From assembly GCF_000741175.1 (NCBI RefSeq), contig NZ_JGYS01000005.1:124001-188000 (forward strand): DNA of 64,000 bases, in the 5' to 3' direction. Both the position numbers and the translations under genes were made by a program. Of this stretch, positions 26,428 to 35,437 are shown piece after piece. The notes under the pieces were generated by a model that was not told the origin of the DNA, searched no databases, and saw only the letters and a list, made by a program, of their open reading frames with translations. Position 1 is the first letter of the stretch. Each line of letters starts with the position of its first letter. This stretch comes from Bifidobacterium callitrichos DSM 23973 (lineage in GTDB: Bacteria > Actinomycetota > Actinomycetes > Actinomycetales > Bifidobacteriaceae).

Positions 26428-27450
26428 CTATTTCTTGTCGCCGACGGCGGTCACCACACGCTGCAGGACCACGAAGACGAGGATCATGAGGCCGACGACG
26501 ATGGTCGTCCACTCGGCCGGGACACCGAAATCGGTGGTCAGCGGGTCGATGATCGAACGGACCAGAGCACCAAGTGCGGAGCCGAGGACGTAGCCGAAGC
26601 CGCCGGTGATGATCGTGCCGCCGATGACGACGGAGGCGACCGCGTCAAGCTCCCAGCCGACGCCCACCGTGTTCTTGGCGGAGCCGATGTTGGCGATGTA
26701 CACGATCGAGGCCAGCGCAGCGAGGGTCGCGGAGGTGATGTAGATCGTGAACTGGGCTCGACGGACCGGCAGACCCATGAGCTCCGCGGAGGAACGGGAG
26801 CCGCCGATGGCGTAGATCGTACGTCCGGTGCGCGTGTGGTGCAGGAGGACGTAGCCGCCGATCAGGACGATGATGGCGATGATCACGCCGAGGTTGATGG
26901 ACAGATCGTTGGAGATCTTCGGGTTGTCGATGATCTTGATCTCGTTGGAGATCACATCGAAGTTGTTGTTGTCCGGGAAGGTCAGCGAATCGGTCGAGAT
27001 GATGGAGGCGATGCCTCGAGCGAGGAACATCGTGGACAGCGTCGCGATGAACGGCTGCATGTTGAATTCCTCGATCAGGGTCGCGGCCAGCAGGCCGAAC
27101 GCTGCGCCGATCAGCAACATGATGATCATGACCAGGAAGGCGGGGACGCCCGCGATGGTCAGCTTGATGCCGATGACGGCGGTGATGGCGACGATGGCGC
27201 CGACGGACAGATCGATGCCGCCGGTCAGGATCGGCAGGGTCATCGCGACCGCCAGGATGATCAGATAGGCGTGGTCGATGAACAGGGAGGAGATGAAGCC
27301 CAGTCGCAGATAGGTGCCGAAGAGGGCCTGTCCCATGATGATCATCAGGATGAAGATCACGACTGCCGCAATGGTCGGAATCATCTGCGCGTCCATGCGA
27401 CGCGTCTTCTTAGCGGCCTTCTTGGCCGGGGTTGCCGTAGCTGTTGTCAT
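26428..27450 (-). CDS. fruG: Sugar ABC transporter permease FruG
   Basis: 340 residues, about nine to ten membrane segments, BPD_transp_2 (RbsC-like) family with the signature LTGGIDLSVGAIVAI. Length and order match B. longum FruG, the second permease of the fructose (also ribose/xylose) importer. Its ATG overlaps the fruF stop by four bases (27447-27450), indicating coupled translation. Confidence 0.92.
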   Translation of the reverse strand: MTTATATPAKKAAKKTRRMDAQMIPTIAAVVIFILMIIMGQALFGTYLRLGFISSLFIDHAYLIILAVAMTLPILTGGIDLSVGAIVAITAVIGIKLTIAGVPAFLVMIIMLLIGAAFGLLAATLIEEFNMQPFIATLSTMFLARGIASIISTDSLTFPDNNNFDVISNEIKIIDNPKISNDLSINLGVIIAIIVLIGGYVLLHHTRTGRTIYAIGGSRSSAELMGLPVRRAQFTIYITSATLAALASIVYIANIGSAKNTVGVGWELDAVASVVIGGTIITGGFGYVLGSALGALVRSIIDPLTTDFGVPAEWTTIVVGLMILVFVVLQRVVTAVGDKK

Positions 27451-28517
27451 GCTGCCACCGCCTTTGCTTGGGCCTTGAGCGCGCGCTTGCGCTTGAGTTC
27501 CGCGCTCAGGTTACGAACCTTGGGAGCCTGCATCACGCAGATCACGATCACGACGACGGCGAAGAAGGCCGGCGTTGCGGCGGAATCGATGCCGAGGGTG
27601 ATGATGGTCTTGCGGATCATGGCGATGATGACGGCGCCGACGGCGCTGCCAGAGAGGGAGAACTTGCCGCCGAGCAGCGAGGTGCCACCGATGACGACCG
27701 CGAGGATCGCGTACATCTCGAGATCCTGACCGGTCTTGACCACGTCGACGCGCATCACGGATGCGGTGGCGAACAGGCCGGCGACCGCGGCGAGAAGGCC
27801 GGAGATCGCGTAGACGAGGAAGAGGATCTTCTTGGGCTTGATGCCGGTCATGCGGGAGGCCTCGGGGTTGATGCCGACGGACTCGATGAACATGCCCATG
27901 GCGGTCTTGCGGCACAGCAGGCCGACGAGAGCCACGATGATGACGGCGATCACGAAGTTGGCCGGAATGCCAAGGATGAAGCCGTTGGCCATCCACCTGA
28001 GCGGTTCGCTGCCGGCGACCGCGGAGGCGTCGGTGTTCTCGCCGGAGGTGATGACCTTCGCCAGGCCTCGGCCGGCGAGCATCATGATCAGCGTGGTGAT
28101 GAACGGCTGGAGGCCGAGGAACGCGATGAGGGAGCCGTTGACGCATCCGACGACCATGCCGATGACGAGAGCCAGCAGGATGGCGACCCAGACGTTCATG
28201 CCGCCGTTGAGGGCCTGCATGGCCGCGGCGCCGGCGACCGCCATGACGGAACCGACCGAAAGGTCGATGCCCGCAGTGGAGATGACCAGGGTCATGCCGG
28301 TGGCGATCATCAGGTATCGGGCGGATTCCTGGAGCATCGTGATCAGCGGGCCGGCGAGACCGCCGGTGTTGCTGTTCCAGGACAGTGCCAGGAACGCGTG
28401 ATCGAACAGGGTGCACAGCAGGATCAGCAGGACGAGTGCGATGACCTCGACGGTCAGGTTCGAGGACAGCAGCTTCTTGAAGACGTTGTTCTTGTCTTCT
28501 TGCTTCTTATCAGCCAT
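27447..28517 (-). CDS. fruF: Sugar ABC transporter permease FruF
   Basis: 356 residues, RbsC-like permease with STAGIDLSVGSVMAV in the conserved membrane loop and EAA-like GIKPKKILF. It pairs with FruG to form the channel. Two adjacent ATGs follow GGAGG; the second (28517) is less crowded. It follows fruK by 11 bases. Confidence 0.92.
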   Translation of the reverse strand: MADKKQEDKNNVFKKLLSSNLTVEVIALVLLILLCTLFDHAFLALSWNSNTGGLAGPLITMLQESARYLMIATGMTLVISTAGIDLSVGSVMAVAGAAAMQALNGGMNVWVAILLALVIGMVVGCVNGSLIAFLGLQPFITTLIMMLAGRGLAKVITSGENTDASAVAGSEPLRWMANGFILGIPANFVIAVIIVALVGLLCRKTAMGMFIESVGINPEASRMTGIKPKKILFLVYAISGLLAAVAGLFATASVMRVDVVKTGQDLEMYAILAVVIGGTSLLGGKFSLSGSAVGAVIIAMIRKTIITLGIDSAATPAFFAVVVIVICVMQAPKVRNLSAELKRKRALKAQAKAVAA

Positions 28518-28528
28518 CATCCCTCCTT

Positions 28529-30058
28529 TCAGTTATTCACGTTCGTGTTGGCGATCGTCTCGACGATGGTGGACTGCGAGACGGTATCGTCGTTTTCGAT
28601 TTCGGCGATCTTGTGACGGTCCTTGAGGACCTCGATGTCGTCGGACAGACGGACGACCTCCTCGAGCTCCGAGGAGATGAAGACGACACCCATGCCCTTC
28701 GAGGCCAGGTCGAGGACGACCTGCTGGATCTCGGCCTTGGCGCCGATGTCGATGCCTCGGGTCGGCTCGTCGAGGATGAGCAGTTCGGGGTGCGTGGCCA
28801 GCCAACGGCCGATGAGGACCTTCTGCTGGTTGCCGCCGGAGAGGTTCTTGATCGGACGATCGGGATCGGCCGGTCGGACGTTCATCTCCTTCATGTACTT
28901 GTCGACGATCTCGTCCGCCTCCTTCTTCGGGATCGGCTTGAACATGCCTCGCGTGGCCTGCAGGGCGATGAGGATGTTCTGACGGACGGTCAGGTCGCCG
29001 ATGATGCCCTCGTCGCGGCGGTTCTCGGTGGAGTACGCGATCTTGTGCTTCAGCGCGGTGTACGGATCGCTGATGCTTACCTGCTGGCCGTTGAGCTCGT
29101 AGGTGCCCGAATCCGGCTTGTCCGCGCCGTAAAGCAGACGGCCAAGCTCGGTGCGGCCGGAGCCCAGCAGGCCGGCGAAGCCGACGACCTCGCCCTTGTA
29201 GATGTCGAGGTCGACCGGGTTGATGGTGCCCTTCTTGCCAAGGCCCTTGACGTCGACGATCGGCTTCTCGCCCGGGGTGATCTCGCGACGCGCCTTCTTG
29301 GCGCCGATCTGCGAGAGCTCCTCGGCGGACTTGCCGATCATCATGCCGATGAGCTCGTCACGCGGGGTGTCCTTGGTCATGACCTCCTTGATGAAGCGGC
29401 CGTTGCGCAGGATGGTCAGTCGGTCGGTGATCTCGTAGATCTGATCGAGGAAGTGGGAGACGAACAGGATGGCGACGCCCGAGTCGCGCACCTTGCGCAT
29501 GATGGCGAACAGGTCCTGCACCTCGTTGGCGTCAAGGGAGGAGGTCGGCTCATCGAGGATGAGCACCTTGGCGTTGATGACCATGGCTCGTGCGATGGCG
29601 ACCAGCTGCTGCATGGCGATGGAGATCGAGGACAGCGGGGTGTGCGGGTCGATGTGTTCGAGGCCCATCTGCGCTAGGTACTGCTTGGCGGCCTCGTGGG
29701 TCTTCTTCCAGTCGATGCCGAAGGGACCGCGCTTCTCGTGACCGAGCATCACGTTCTCGCCGACGGAGAGGTTGGTGCACAGGTTGACTTCCTGATACAC
29801 GGTGGCGATGCCGGCGTTCTGCGCGTCGAGCGTGCCGTTGAACTGCTGCGGCTTTCCGTCGACGACGATGGATCCGGCGTCGATCTTGTACACACCGGTG
29901 AGCGCCTTGATCATCGTCGACTTGCCGGCGCCGTTCTCACCCATGAGCGCGTGGACCTCGCCCGGGTAGAGCGTCAGATCGACACCATCCAGGGCCTTGA
30001 CGCCCGGGAACTCGATCGTGATGCCCTTCATCACGACGATAGGGGTTTTGTCTGTCAT
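28529..30058 (-). CDS. fruK: Sugar ABC transporter ATP-binding protein FruK
   Basis: 509 residues with two nucleotide-binding domains, as in RbsA/MglA. Domain 1 has Walker A GENGAGKST and Walker B LILDEPTSSLD. Domain 2 has the degenerate P-loop GLLGSGRTELG typical of the family, signature LSGGNQQKV and LILDEPTRGID. It energises sugar import through FruF and FruG. The ATG at 30058 follows AAAGGC; the frame extends upstream without a ribosome site. Confidence 0.93.
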   Translation of the reverse strand: MTDKTPIVVMKGITIEFPGVKALDGVDLTLYPGEVHALMGENGAGKSTMIKALTGVYKIDAGSIVVDGKPQQFNGTLDAQNAGIATVYQEVNLCTNLSVGENVMLGHEKRGPFGIDWKKTHEAAKQYLAQMGLEHIDPHTPLSSISIAMQQLVAIARAMVINAKVLILDEPTSSLDANEVQDLFAIMRKVRDSGVAILFVSHFLDQIYEITDRLTILRNGRFIKEVMTKDTPRDELIGMMIGKSAEELSQIGAKKARREITPGEKPIVDVKGLGKKGTINPVDLDIYKGEVVGFAGLLGSGRTELGRLLYGADKPDSGTYELNGQQVSISDPYTALKHKIAYSTENRRDEGIIGDLTVRQNILIALQATRGMFKPIPKKEADEIVDKYMKEMNVRPADPDRPIKNLSGGNQQKVLIGRWLATHPELLILDEPTRGIDIGAKAEIQQVVLDLASKGMGVVFISSELEEVVRLSDDIEVLKDRHKIAEIENDDTVSQSTIVETIANTNVNN

Positions 30059-30116
30059 ATCTTTGCCTTTGGGAGAAGGGAGATTGTTACCGTTTTGTGA
30101 TATTTCGACCCGACAT

Positions 30117-30157
30117 GCATGATGGTGCACGAAGCAGTACTTCATGCACCATCATGC
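30117..30157 (-). other. Hairpin in the fruE-fruK intergenic space
   Basis: 18-bp stem GCATGATGGTGCACGAAG with one mismatch and a five-base loop, no T run. Such hairpins after a binding-protein gene often stabilise the upstream message, so FruE is made in excess of FruK/F/G. Confidence 0.7.
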
Positions 30158-30220
30158 GTTTTCATGTGCGGTTTCGGTCCATCACGGATCCGGCCAGGGC
30201 CGGATGTCGATCAGTGTCGA

Positions 30221-31204
30221 TCAGTAGGCGCGGGAGCCGGAATCCAGAGCTTCCTTGGCGGAGGCGGCGTCGAACGTCTTGGACTCGATCTGGATGTCGG
30301 CCTCGACCTTCTTGCCGTCCAGATAGTCCTTGACGGCCTGAGCGGTCTCCTTGCCGAAGATCGGGTTGTACTCGATCACGAAGGAGAGGTCGCCGTCGAC
30401 GAGGGCCTGCAGCGCGTTCTTGGTGCCGTCGATGGTGACGACCTTGACCTTGCCCTTGAGACCGGCCGCGTCAATGGCCTGAGCGGCGCCGAGACCCATC
30501 TCATCGTTCTGCGCGAAGACGAACTGCGGGTTTTCGGACTTGTGGTTGTCCAGCAGGCCGGCGGTCACGGTCTTGGCCTCATCGGTGGACCAGTTGGCGG
30601 ACTGGGATTCGAGGACCTTGATGTTGGAGGCGACCTTGTTGTTCCAGCCGGTGCCGCGGTCCTTGACCACGGACAGGCCGGCGGGGCCCTCGAGGATGAA
30701 GCCGTTGGCGCCGTCCGGGAAGCTCTTGTTGATGAACTCGGCGGCCTGCTCACCGGCCCACTCGTTGGACGGTCCGATGTGGGAGACGATGGCCTTCTTG
30801 GCGTCGGCGTCCTTGACGTCCACGTTGCGGTCGACGGTGAAGACCGGGATCTCGGCCTCGGCGGCCTTCTTCAGGGACTCATCCCAGCCGGAATCCTCGG
30901 TGGAGGACAGGATGATGGCGTCGACCTCGTCGTTGACGAACTTGTTGAAGGCCTGAATCTGCTTCTGCTGGTCGTTGTTCTGGGTCGGCGAGTAACGAAG
31001 GTCGAATCCGGCCGCCTTGAACGCCGCCTGAATGTCCTTCTCGTTGGCGGTACGGAAGCCGCCCTCCGGGCCGACGGCGACGAAGCCGACGACCTTCTTA
31101 CCGGAATCGCCGCTGCTGGAGCTGGACGCGGAACCACAGGCGGCGACGCTGACCAGAGCCGCGGCGGACGCAACGAGCGCGATGGCCTTCTTCCAATTCT
31201 TCAT
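30221..31204 (-). CDS. fruE: Sugar ABC transporter substrate-binding lipoprotein FruE
   Basis: 327 residues, matching B. longum FruE in length. Lipoprotein signal with lipobox VAAC (Cys about 23), Ser-rich linker, then a periplasmic-binding-protein type 1 fold (KVVGFVAVGPEGGFRTANEKD ... IDGTKNALQALVDGD). It captures fructose-like sugars for FruFGK. First gene of the operon, with ribosome site GAGGAGG. A leader hairpin CCAAGGG/CCCTTGG lies at 31235-31254. Confidence 0.93.
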   Translation of the reverse strand: MKNWKKAIALVASAAALVSVAACGSASSSSSGDSGKKVVGFVAVGPEGGFRTANEKDIQAAFKAAGFDLRYSPTQNNDQQKQIQAFNKFVNDEVDAIILSSTEDSGWDESLKKAAEAEIPVFTVDRNVDVKDADAKKAIVSHIGPSNEWAGEQAAEFINKSFPDGANGFILEGPAGLSVVKDRGTGWNNKVASNIKVLESQSANWSTDEAKTVTAGLLDNHKSENPQFVFAQNDEMGLGAAQAIDAAGLKGKVKVVTIDGTKNALQALVDGDLSFVIEYNPIFGKETAQAVKDYLDGKKVEADIQIESKTFDAASAKEALDSGSRAY

Positions 31205-31292
31205 GGTGTACTCCTCCTCGAGTTATCGAGACTCCCAAGGGCTCATCCCCTTGGCTGTTTTCCTTGATGACGCTCCGTCATCGACAATCCCA

Positions 31293-31371
31293 AGTATGAA
31301 TCAAACATCGCGACCGTTCAATCTGAGGCGATAACGATTCGATAACAGCTTCATAACAAATTGATAACATT
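31293..31371 (-). promoter_or_regulatory. fruE promoter with four phased ATAAC repeats
   Basis: Minus-strand -35 TTGAAC (31321-31316), 17-base spacer, -10 CATACT (31298-31293). Upstream of the -35, ATAAC (plus strand) starts at 31331, 31342, 31353 and 31364, exactly 11 bases apart. That is a typical place and phasing for an activator or cooperative regulator. No regulator gene is adjacent. The rest of the fruE-31563 gap shows no gene. Confidence 0.55.
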
Positions 31372-31562
31372 GCCCTCCGAAGCCGAGATATCGGCGCGGT
31401 TTCGCCGTTTTCGAGCGATAATAGGGATGCCGTAACGAGGCGCCGAAGCCCCTACTACATAGTGGCGATGGCGCTACGTCGGATAGCTAGGTAACACGGG
31501 CGACGAGCACCGTCGCCTCACACCGAACAACGCAACATGACGCAACATGAAAGGAACCCTTC

Positions 31563-31832
31563 ATGGATACCGTTTTCCTCATCCTCAAGCAGATCGACGG
31601 CGTCAAGCATCTGGCCGGCGTGGCCGCCACCATCGGCGACGCGGCCGACCTGCTGGCCAAGTGGGAGCCGGAGTGCCCGGACAACTTCAACTTCCTGGGC
31701 ACCGAGGAGGTGTACGGCGTCAAGCGACACCTCTTTAACATCCCATTCAACATGCAGTACCTCATCTACGAGGTGCCGCTGAACTCCGAAGTGCCGCAGG
31801 AGCTCTTCAAGAGCGAGTACGGCGGCATCTGA
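31563..31832 (+). CDS. Small conserved protein of unknown function
   Basis: 89 residues, soluble, no domain recognised: a helical first half (ILKQIDGVKHLAGVAATIGDAADLLAKW) and a mixed second half with NFNFLGTEEVYGVKRHLF. Good ribosome site GAAAGGA, no frame defects, codon use like its neighbours. Followed by a strong hairpin. It is probably a real gene. Its end overlaps the apparent lpqB end, which is explained by a likely frameshift in lpqB. Confidence 0.75.
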   Translation: MDTVFLILKQIDGVKHLAGVAATIGDAADLLAKWEPECPDNFNFLGTEEVYGVKRHLFNIPFNMQYLIYEVPLNSEVPQELFKSEYGGI

Positions 31833-33699
31833 TCCGGCCCGTCCGCCCCACGCTCCATACGCATGCGAATTGCGCCCCGTTCCATCCGGACGGGGCGCAA
31901 TTCGTTACGTCACCTGCGTTATTGCGCCCCAGCGCGGTGACCTGGGATTCGGCGATCGACCATGATCCGTCAAGCGAACCAGAAACGGAACGCACGATGC
32001 CCAGATCGTCGAGCACGGCCAGCCTGCGATAGAGGGCAATCTGCCCGGAGGCCAATGCGATGACCGTCGAATCGGGCAGACGCTGCTGCGCATCGGGACC
32101 GGGCGTGATCTGACGGAACGCCTGCTGCGCGACCTGCGCGGAACCACGGTCGCCCTCCTTCCCGGCCGCACCGGTCGGCATCGCCGAAGTGACGTACACC
32201 AGATTCAGATCGTTATAGAACGTCACCATCGTCACATCACCGCGCTCGCTCACCTTCGTCGCCTGCGAGGACAGTTTGGACGGCGTCTGGCTGTCATCAC
32301 GACCGATTCCCGTCAATCTCACCCCGTCGTCCGCGGCCAGTGCCAGACGCGCCCCCTCCGGTGACACCGCGACCGAATGGATCACCTCATCACCCAGCCA
32401 GAGGGGCTTGATCTCACGGCTGACGCCGTCCCTCGACACGTACAGGCTGCGACCGTCACGGGACACGGCCCAGATCTCGCCGTCGAGACCGGAGGAGATC
32501 GAGGTCATGGCGTGCCCCGAGAACATGACGCCGCATGACGAGGCGTCCGCCTTGAGGCATTCGACGACGCCATCCGAACGCAATACGGCCCCGCCGGATG
32601 AGGAGAACGCGAATCCCCTCGCGTCATCGAATCCCTTGGTCTCACCCACGCGCAGCGGGCTCGATGAATCGAGCGAGACCACGCGGCCGTCGGTGAGCGT
32701 GTAGATGCCGACACTGGGCTGCTGCGCATCCAGATTGACGCCGCCGTCGATGTCCGAATAATCGGCGCCGTCGACCAGCAGCTTGAGCGGCGCGCTCACG
32801 ACCCCATCGCCCAGGGTCAACCGGATCAGATGGGCGAGAAGAGCGCGCTCCCCCGACGACAGTGCGAGGAACCCGTCCGTCAGCTGCACCTGCGGCTTGT
32901 TGTTCTCCATCGGCACGGAATCGACGGCGAGCATGACCTTGTCCGCATCAAGGCTCCTGATGGCCTCGCCGAGCCATGCCGGTCCGTCGGAGAGCACGGC
33001 TCTGACTGCCTGCGTACGCCAGTTGCGCCAACTGAACCATCTGACGTCGGGGACGAGATGCCTGCCGGCGGCGTCGACCCGATAGACGGAGACCTGACGG
33101 AACACCTGCTCGAAGTCGGCGGACGAGACGACGACGCCGTCGTCGAGCCCCGAGATGCGCCACTGTCCCGACTCCTTGCTCATCGTGAACGACAGGACCG
33201 TGGGATCGCCTTGGACGGTGGGGGTGAACAGGCCTTGTCCGTCGAGCCGTCCGATGACGTTCATCTCGACATCGATTTCAAGAGCCCCCGTCTCCACGGA
33301 GCTGGCACGCGGGATCGCCTTTCTGCTGTAGGTGGGCGTGCCGTCGTAGATGATGGCGGACGCGTCTCCGTTCCACGTGTCCGACGCCGATTCGGAGAGG
33401 TATTCACGGGCCACCCGGTAGCCATCGGCCTGTACGCCTGCCGGCATGGCGCTGAAGAACCCCTCGACGATGCCTTCGGGCTGGTCGTTCTGGGCGGGCC
33501 CTTCGGGGCTGGTGTAGACGCGTCTCGTCTGCTTCTCCACCGGTGCCGTGGCGCGGATCGCGCCGGATGTGGGCAGTCCGATGGGGCTTGAGCAGGCGGT
33601 CGTCGCCCCGAGCGCGAGGACGGCGAACGCCGCCGCGAACGCTCTTAGTATGCAATGCCGCACGCAATGCACGCCATGCATGTCATGGTTCCTGCGCAT
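31807..33699 (-). CDS. lpqB: Lipoprotein LpqB (MtrAB accessory), C-terminus probably frameshifted
   Basis: Extracytoplasmic lipoprotein that modulates the MtrB sensor. From the ATG at 33699 (GGAGGGG upstream) it has 630 residues: lipobox TTAC, GerMN domain (about 60-290), then a beta-propeller-like domain. It overlaps mtrB by 17 bases. The last 30 or so residues (from GRNNAGDV) are Arg/Cys/Trp-rich, cross a terminator hairpin and overlap the opposing gene. One base fewer in the GGGG run at 31927-31930 would end the protein TALGAITQVT at the TAA at 31905, just before the hairpin. The main domain call is secure. Confidence 0.85.
   Translation of the reverse strand: MRRNHDMHGVHCVRHCILRAFAAAFAVLALGATTACSSPIGLPTSGAIRATAPVEKQTRRVYTSPEGPAQNDQPEGIVEGFFSAMPAGVQADGYRVAREYLSESASDTWNGDASAIIYDGTPTYSRKAIPRASSVETGALEIDVEMNVIGRLDGQGLFTPTVQGDPTVLSFTMSKESGQWRISGLDDGVVVSSADFEQVFRQVSVYRVDAAGRHLVPDVRWFSWRNWRTQAVRAVLSDGPAWLGEAIRSLDADKVMLAVDSVPMENNKPQVQLTDGFLALSSGERALLAHLIRLTLGDGVVSAPLKLLVDGADYSDIDGGVNLDAQQPSVGIYTLTDGRVVSLDSSSPLRVGETKGFDDARGFAFSSSGGAVLRSDGVVECLKADASSCGVMFSGHAMTSISSGLDGEIWAVSRDGRSLYVSRDGVSREIKPLWLGDEVIHSVAVSPEGARLALAADDGVRLTGIGRDDSQTPSKLSSQATKVSERGDVTMVTFYNDLNLVYVTSAMPTGAAGKEGDRGSAQVAQQAFRQITPGPDAQQRLPDSTVIALASGQIALYRRLAVLDDLGIVRSVSGSLDGSWSIAESQVTALGRNNAGDVTNCAPSGWNGAQFACVWSVGRTGRIRCRRTRS
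31866..31904. terminator. Terminator between the small gene and lpqB
   Basis: Stem CGAATTGCGCCCCGT with an eight-base loop and perfect complement. It lies inside the apparent lpqB frame, but directly after a TAA at 31905 in the neighbouring frame. Confidence 0.85.
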
Positions 33700-35437
33700 G
33701 ATGCCCCTCCTGTTCCCCCTGCTCTTCGGGCTGCCCTTCGAGATAGTCGACGCTGCGGTTGTCGGCGACGCCGAATCCGCCGGTGACGACCATCCGGTCG
33801 GTGTCATGCCTAAAGTCGATCGGCAGTTCCGCGTCGGCGACCGGACCCTTGCCCGGGTCGCGCGGCAGGATGACGAGAAACCATGTGCCCTCGTCGAGTT
33901 TGGAGCGCACGCGGATCGTGCCCTTATGCAGTCTGGCGTCGGTCATCGCGATCGACAGGCCAAGTCCGGTACCGCCGGTGGTGCGGGCGCGCGAGGGGTC
34001 GCCGCGCCAGAACCGGTCGAAGACGTGCGTGACCTGATCCGGTGACATGCCGATGCCCCGGTCCCTGACGGATATGACGACGGCGCGGCGGTTGGCGGCG
34101 AGCTGCACCTCGATCGGATTGCCCTCGGCGAAGTCGATGGCGTTGGCGAGGAGGTTCCTGACGATGCGGATGATGCGGCGCGCGTCGATGCGCGCGAGCA
34201 CCTGGATGTTGGGCAGGTACACGTGAATGGGCACGCGTTTGGCCGCGGCGAGTTCGCTCACCTGGTCGACAGCCTCGTCGATGGGGTCGCGCACGTCGGT
34301 CTCGACGAGGTCGACGGCCGCGTATCCGGCGTCGTAGCGGGAGATCTCCAGCAGGTCGGCGAGCATGTCCTGGAATCGGTTGATCTGCCCGCCGAGCAGT
34401 TCGACGGTGCGACGGGTCATCGGATCGTACTCGTCCTTGCGGCTTTCGAGCAGATCGGAGGCCATGCGCATCGTCGTGACGGGGGTCCTCAGCTCGTGGC
34501 TCACGTCGGAGACGAATCGCCGCTGCATCGCGCCGGCCTCCTCCAGTTCGTCGATCTTCTGGTTCAACGCGCCGGCCATCGAGTTGAACGAGCGCTGCAG
34601 CGAACCGATCTCGTCGTTGCGGTTCTCCGGAACACGCGCGTCGAGATCGCCGAACGCGAACGTTTCGGCGGCGGCAGCCACCTCGGAGACGGGACGGACG
34701 ATGCCGCGCAGCGTGAACCACACGAGCAGGCCCATGAGCACGCTTAACGCGAGACAGACGACAAGCAGGTTGAGCTGGATCTGCAGCAGCGACGTCTGCT
34801 GCGTCTCGTAGGAGAACAGGGCAAAGAGGGCGAGCCCGTCGGTCGCGCCGAAGTCGAGGGAGGTGCCTAGCACCGCGGCCGGTACCCTGTCGCCGTCGGA
34901 GCCGGCGATGGAGACGGGCTGATAGAACACGCGGTCCGAAGTGTCAGAGGAGACGGCGACGCGGATGTCGTCGGAGATGTCGGACTCGTACGTGGGGTCC
35001 GTGGAGACCGGCACGATGAGCCGGTTCGACATATCACGGCTCCACAGGTAGACGCCGATCAGATTGGCCGCACCCTCGTTCTGCAGTGATGAGGCGATGT
35101 CGTTGACCAGCTGCTGGTACTGCACCGAATCGGACACGTCGGCGGAGTCGAGCGCGGTCTGCGCCTGCGAGACCATGTCGGAGAAGTCGGAGTGCGCCTG
35201 ATTGGTGACCTGGTCGATCATCGAGGAGCGCACGGAGAGCATCGACATGATCGAGAAGACGACCGCGACCGCCAGTGCGATCAGGACGACGAGAGCCACG
35301 GTGCGTGCCTGAAGCGATCGTCTGACCTCGGCGCGGCCGCTTCTGATCAGCCTGCGCCAGCTGAACCTTCGCCGGAGATGCGGCCCGCGACGCAGCCTGC
35401 CGGCGAGACGCTCGACGCTGCGCGACTTCTCGCTCAT
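33683..35437 (-). CDS. mtrB: Sensor histidine kinase MtrB
   Basis: 584 residues: basic N-terminus, TM1 about 47-66, extracytoplasmic sensor (70-215), TM2 about 221-241, HAMP (about 242-295), dimerisation box VSHELRTPV with His314, ATPase domain with N-box, DRGIGM and GLGLSIA. Actinobacterial MtrAB couples cell-wall metabolism and division. The ATG overlaps the mtrA stop by four bases. The full kinase motif set contrasts with the two atypical kinases elsewhere in the window. Confidence 0.94.
   Translation of the reverse strand: MSEKSRSVERLAGRLRRGPHLRRRFSWRRLIRSGRAEVRRSLQARTVALVVLIALAVAVVFSIMSMLSVRSSMIDQVTNQAHSDFSDMVSQAQTALDSADVSDSVQYQQLVNDIASSLQNEGAANLIGVYLWSRDMSNRLIVPVSTDPTYESDISDDIRVAVSSDTSDRVFYQPVSIAGSDGDRVPAAVLGTSLDFGATDGLALFALFSYETQQTSLLQIQLNLLVVCLALSVLMGLLVWFTLRGIVRPVSEVAAAAETFAFGDLDARVPENRNDEIGSLQRSFNSMAGALNQKIDELEEAGAMQRRFVSDVSHELRTPVTTMRMASDLLESRKDEYDPMTRRTVELLGGQINRFQDMLADLLEISRYDAGYAAVDLVETDVRDPIDEAVDQVSELAAAKRVPIHVYLPNIQVLARIDARRIIRIVRNLLANAIDFAEGNPIEVQLAANRRAVVISVRDRGIGMSPDQVTHVFDRFWRGDPSRARTTGGTGLGLSIAMTDARLHKGTIRVRSKLDEGTWFLVILPRDPGKGPVADAELPIDFRHDTDRMVVTGGFGVADNRSVDYLEGQPEEQGEQEGHHAQEP

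Noticed and set aside
31266-31560. Leader region before the small gene and fruE as a riboswitch
   Set aside because: Only small hairpins are seen; no conserved riboswitch core was recognised.
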